Source: Alphaproteobacteria bacterium
GTDB taxonomy: Bacteria; Pseudomonadota; Alphaproteobacteria; Puniceispirillales; Puniceispirillaceae
DNA: 64,000 bases
NCBI GenBank assembly: GCA_016780775.1
Contig: JADHLI010000001.1
Coordinates: 1-64,000, forward strand
Reading direction: 5' to 3'
A program made the position numbers and the translations under genes. Positions 63,369-64,000 of the stretch are shown here, piece after piece; the first letter of the stretch is position 1; every line of letters starts with the position of its first letter. The notes under the pieces are model-generated. The model did no database searches. It was not told where the DNA came from and saw only the letters and a program-made list of their open reading frames with translations.

Positions 63369-64000
63369 ATGAACACTTCACTTCCAACCCCACTATTAGA
63401 TGAAAAAACAAAGCCGCTGATTTTGGTTGGTAATGGCGCTTATGATACGGCGATGTTGGCAAAATTTGCGCATATGGGCCGTGTCGTGGCAGTGGATGGC
63501 GGTTATTATGGCTGCCGGCTAGCCGGTATTACGCCCGATCTTTTGATAGGGGATATGGATTCGGTTGACCCTGCAGATTTGGTGGATGCGCGCAAAAAGA
63601 CGCGGGTACATCCTATTTCTGAGCAAGATACAACTGACCTTGAAAAAGCTTTGCGCCATGTACGCGCGCCAGCCATTCTTGGCTTTGGCTTTCTGGGCAA
63701 GCGTTTTGATCACAGCCTTGCTGCTTTGAGTGTCCTTGCGCGGTTTACCGAAATGCACCGTGTTATGCTGGTCGGTAGTGAGGATATCGTGCATGTTACC
63801 TCAGGCAGTTTTACGATGCGTATGGATGCGGGGCGGCGGCTATCTATCTGGCCATTAGGGCGAATTGATTTCGCACGCTCTGAAGGTTTGCAATGGCCAC
63901 TAGATGGCCTGCAAATGGCGCCAAATGAAACTGTTGGCACTTCCAATAAGATGGCGTCAGATAGGCTCGAAATACATCCAAAAGAAGGGTCAAGCACGGC
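63369..64000 (+). CDS. Thiamine pyrophosphokinase (partial, runs off the window)
   Basis: The enzyme transfers a pyrophosphate from ATP to thiamine to give thiamine diphosphate. The frame is open from ATG 63369 to the window end (210 codons, 3' end missing). Family motifs are VAVDGGYYGCRLAGITPDLLIGDMDSV-type segments (near residues 44-70), EQDTTDLEKAL near 85, GFLGKRFDHSLAAL near 108 and GTSNKM near 193. There is no clear ribosome site; the ATG follows a strong hairpin by 13 nt, so a leaderless or short-leader transcript is possible. Confidence 0.9.
   Translation, partial: MNTSLPTPLLDEKTKPLILVGNGAYDTAMLAKFAHMGRVVAVDGGYYGCRLAGITPDLLIGDMDSVDPADLVDARKKTRVHPISEQDTTDLEKALRHVRAPAILGFGFLGKRFDHSLAALSVLARFTEMHRVMLVGSEDIVHVTSGSFTMRMDAGRRLSIWPLGRIDFARSEGLQWPLDGLQMAPNETVGTSNKMASDRLEIHPKEGSST

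Overview
The window looks like a chromosomal segment of an aerobic marine alphaproteobacterium, possibly of the SAR116/Puniceispirillales type. That placement is an inference from gene content and protein style: alphaproteobacterial GltBD, the large LeuA type, long PstC/PstA, CoxS/M/G-type proteins, a DUF3445 protein, many glutathione S-transferases and moderate GC. No marker was searched. Genes are densely packed on both strands, and no phage, IS element or CRISPR array is visible.

Layout. 0-0.6 kb: unexplained sequence, a perfect 34-bp inverted repeat and tRNA-Leu(CAG). 0.8-12.3 kb: an epimerase, uppP, gltD-gltB, an acetyltransferase-GST pair, a hydrolase and a glycosyltransferase. 12.4-23.1 kb: a translation block (thrS, infC with an ATA start, rpmI, rplT, pheS, pheT), then leuA and lepA; the infC-rpmI gap holds an attenuator-like switch. 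23.1-27.4 kb: a small membrane protein, tRNA-Ser(GGA), an RhlE-like helicase and an ABC-F ATPase. 27.4-28.1 kb: a 735-bp gap with a possible structured RNA. 28.1-37.2 kb: a 5'-truncated amidinotransferase and then sulfur-related genes: two rhodanese-type sulfurtransferases (one exported), a homocysteine methyltransferase, a YeeE/YedE transporter, a previously uncalled 56-aa cysteine protein and a TauE/SafE-type permease.

37.3-37.7 kb: a wrecked enoyl-CoA hydratase gene whose two ends are joined by seven 16-bp repeats. 37.8-41.8 kb: two unknown small genes, a winged-helix regulator, a desaturase, and a tandem glycine riboswitch in front of a DadA-like oxidoreductase. 41.9-46.4 kb: a TetR-SDR pair with a probable operator, a DUF3445 protein, a GST with a cysteine-rich tail and an old yellow enzyme. 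46.5-52.1 kb: CoxG, CoxM and CoxS without CoxL, divergent from an XdhC, a MoeA-like/MocA fusion and a lactonase-like protein. 52.1-57.9 kb: pstSCAB-phoU plus a carboxymuconolactone decarboxylase-family gene, behind tandem Pho boxes. 58.0-64.0 kb: trmL, a complete type I secretion apparatus without a visible substrate, and the start of a thiamine pyrophosphokinase gene.

A theme running through the window is short tandem duplication (13-19 bp), often copying the last codons and stop codon of a gene into the 3' flank (epimerase, TPR gene, methyltransferase, amidinotransferase, pstS). The best candidates for something undescribed are this stop-codon duplication pattern, the 56-aa cysteine protein in the YedE/sulfurtransferase group, the tRNA-Leu inverted repeat, the possible structured RNA at 27.62-27.74 kb, and the Cox locus that lacks its catalytic subunit.
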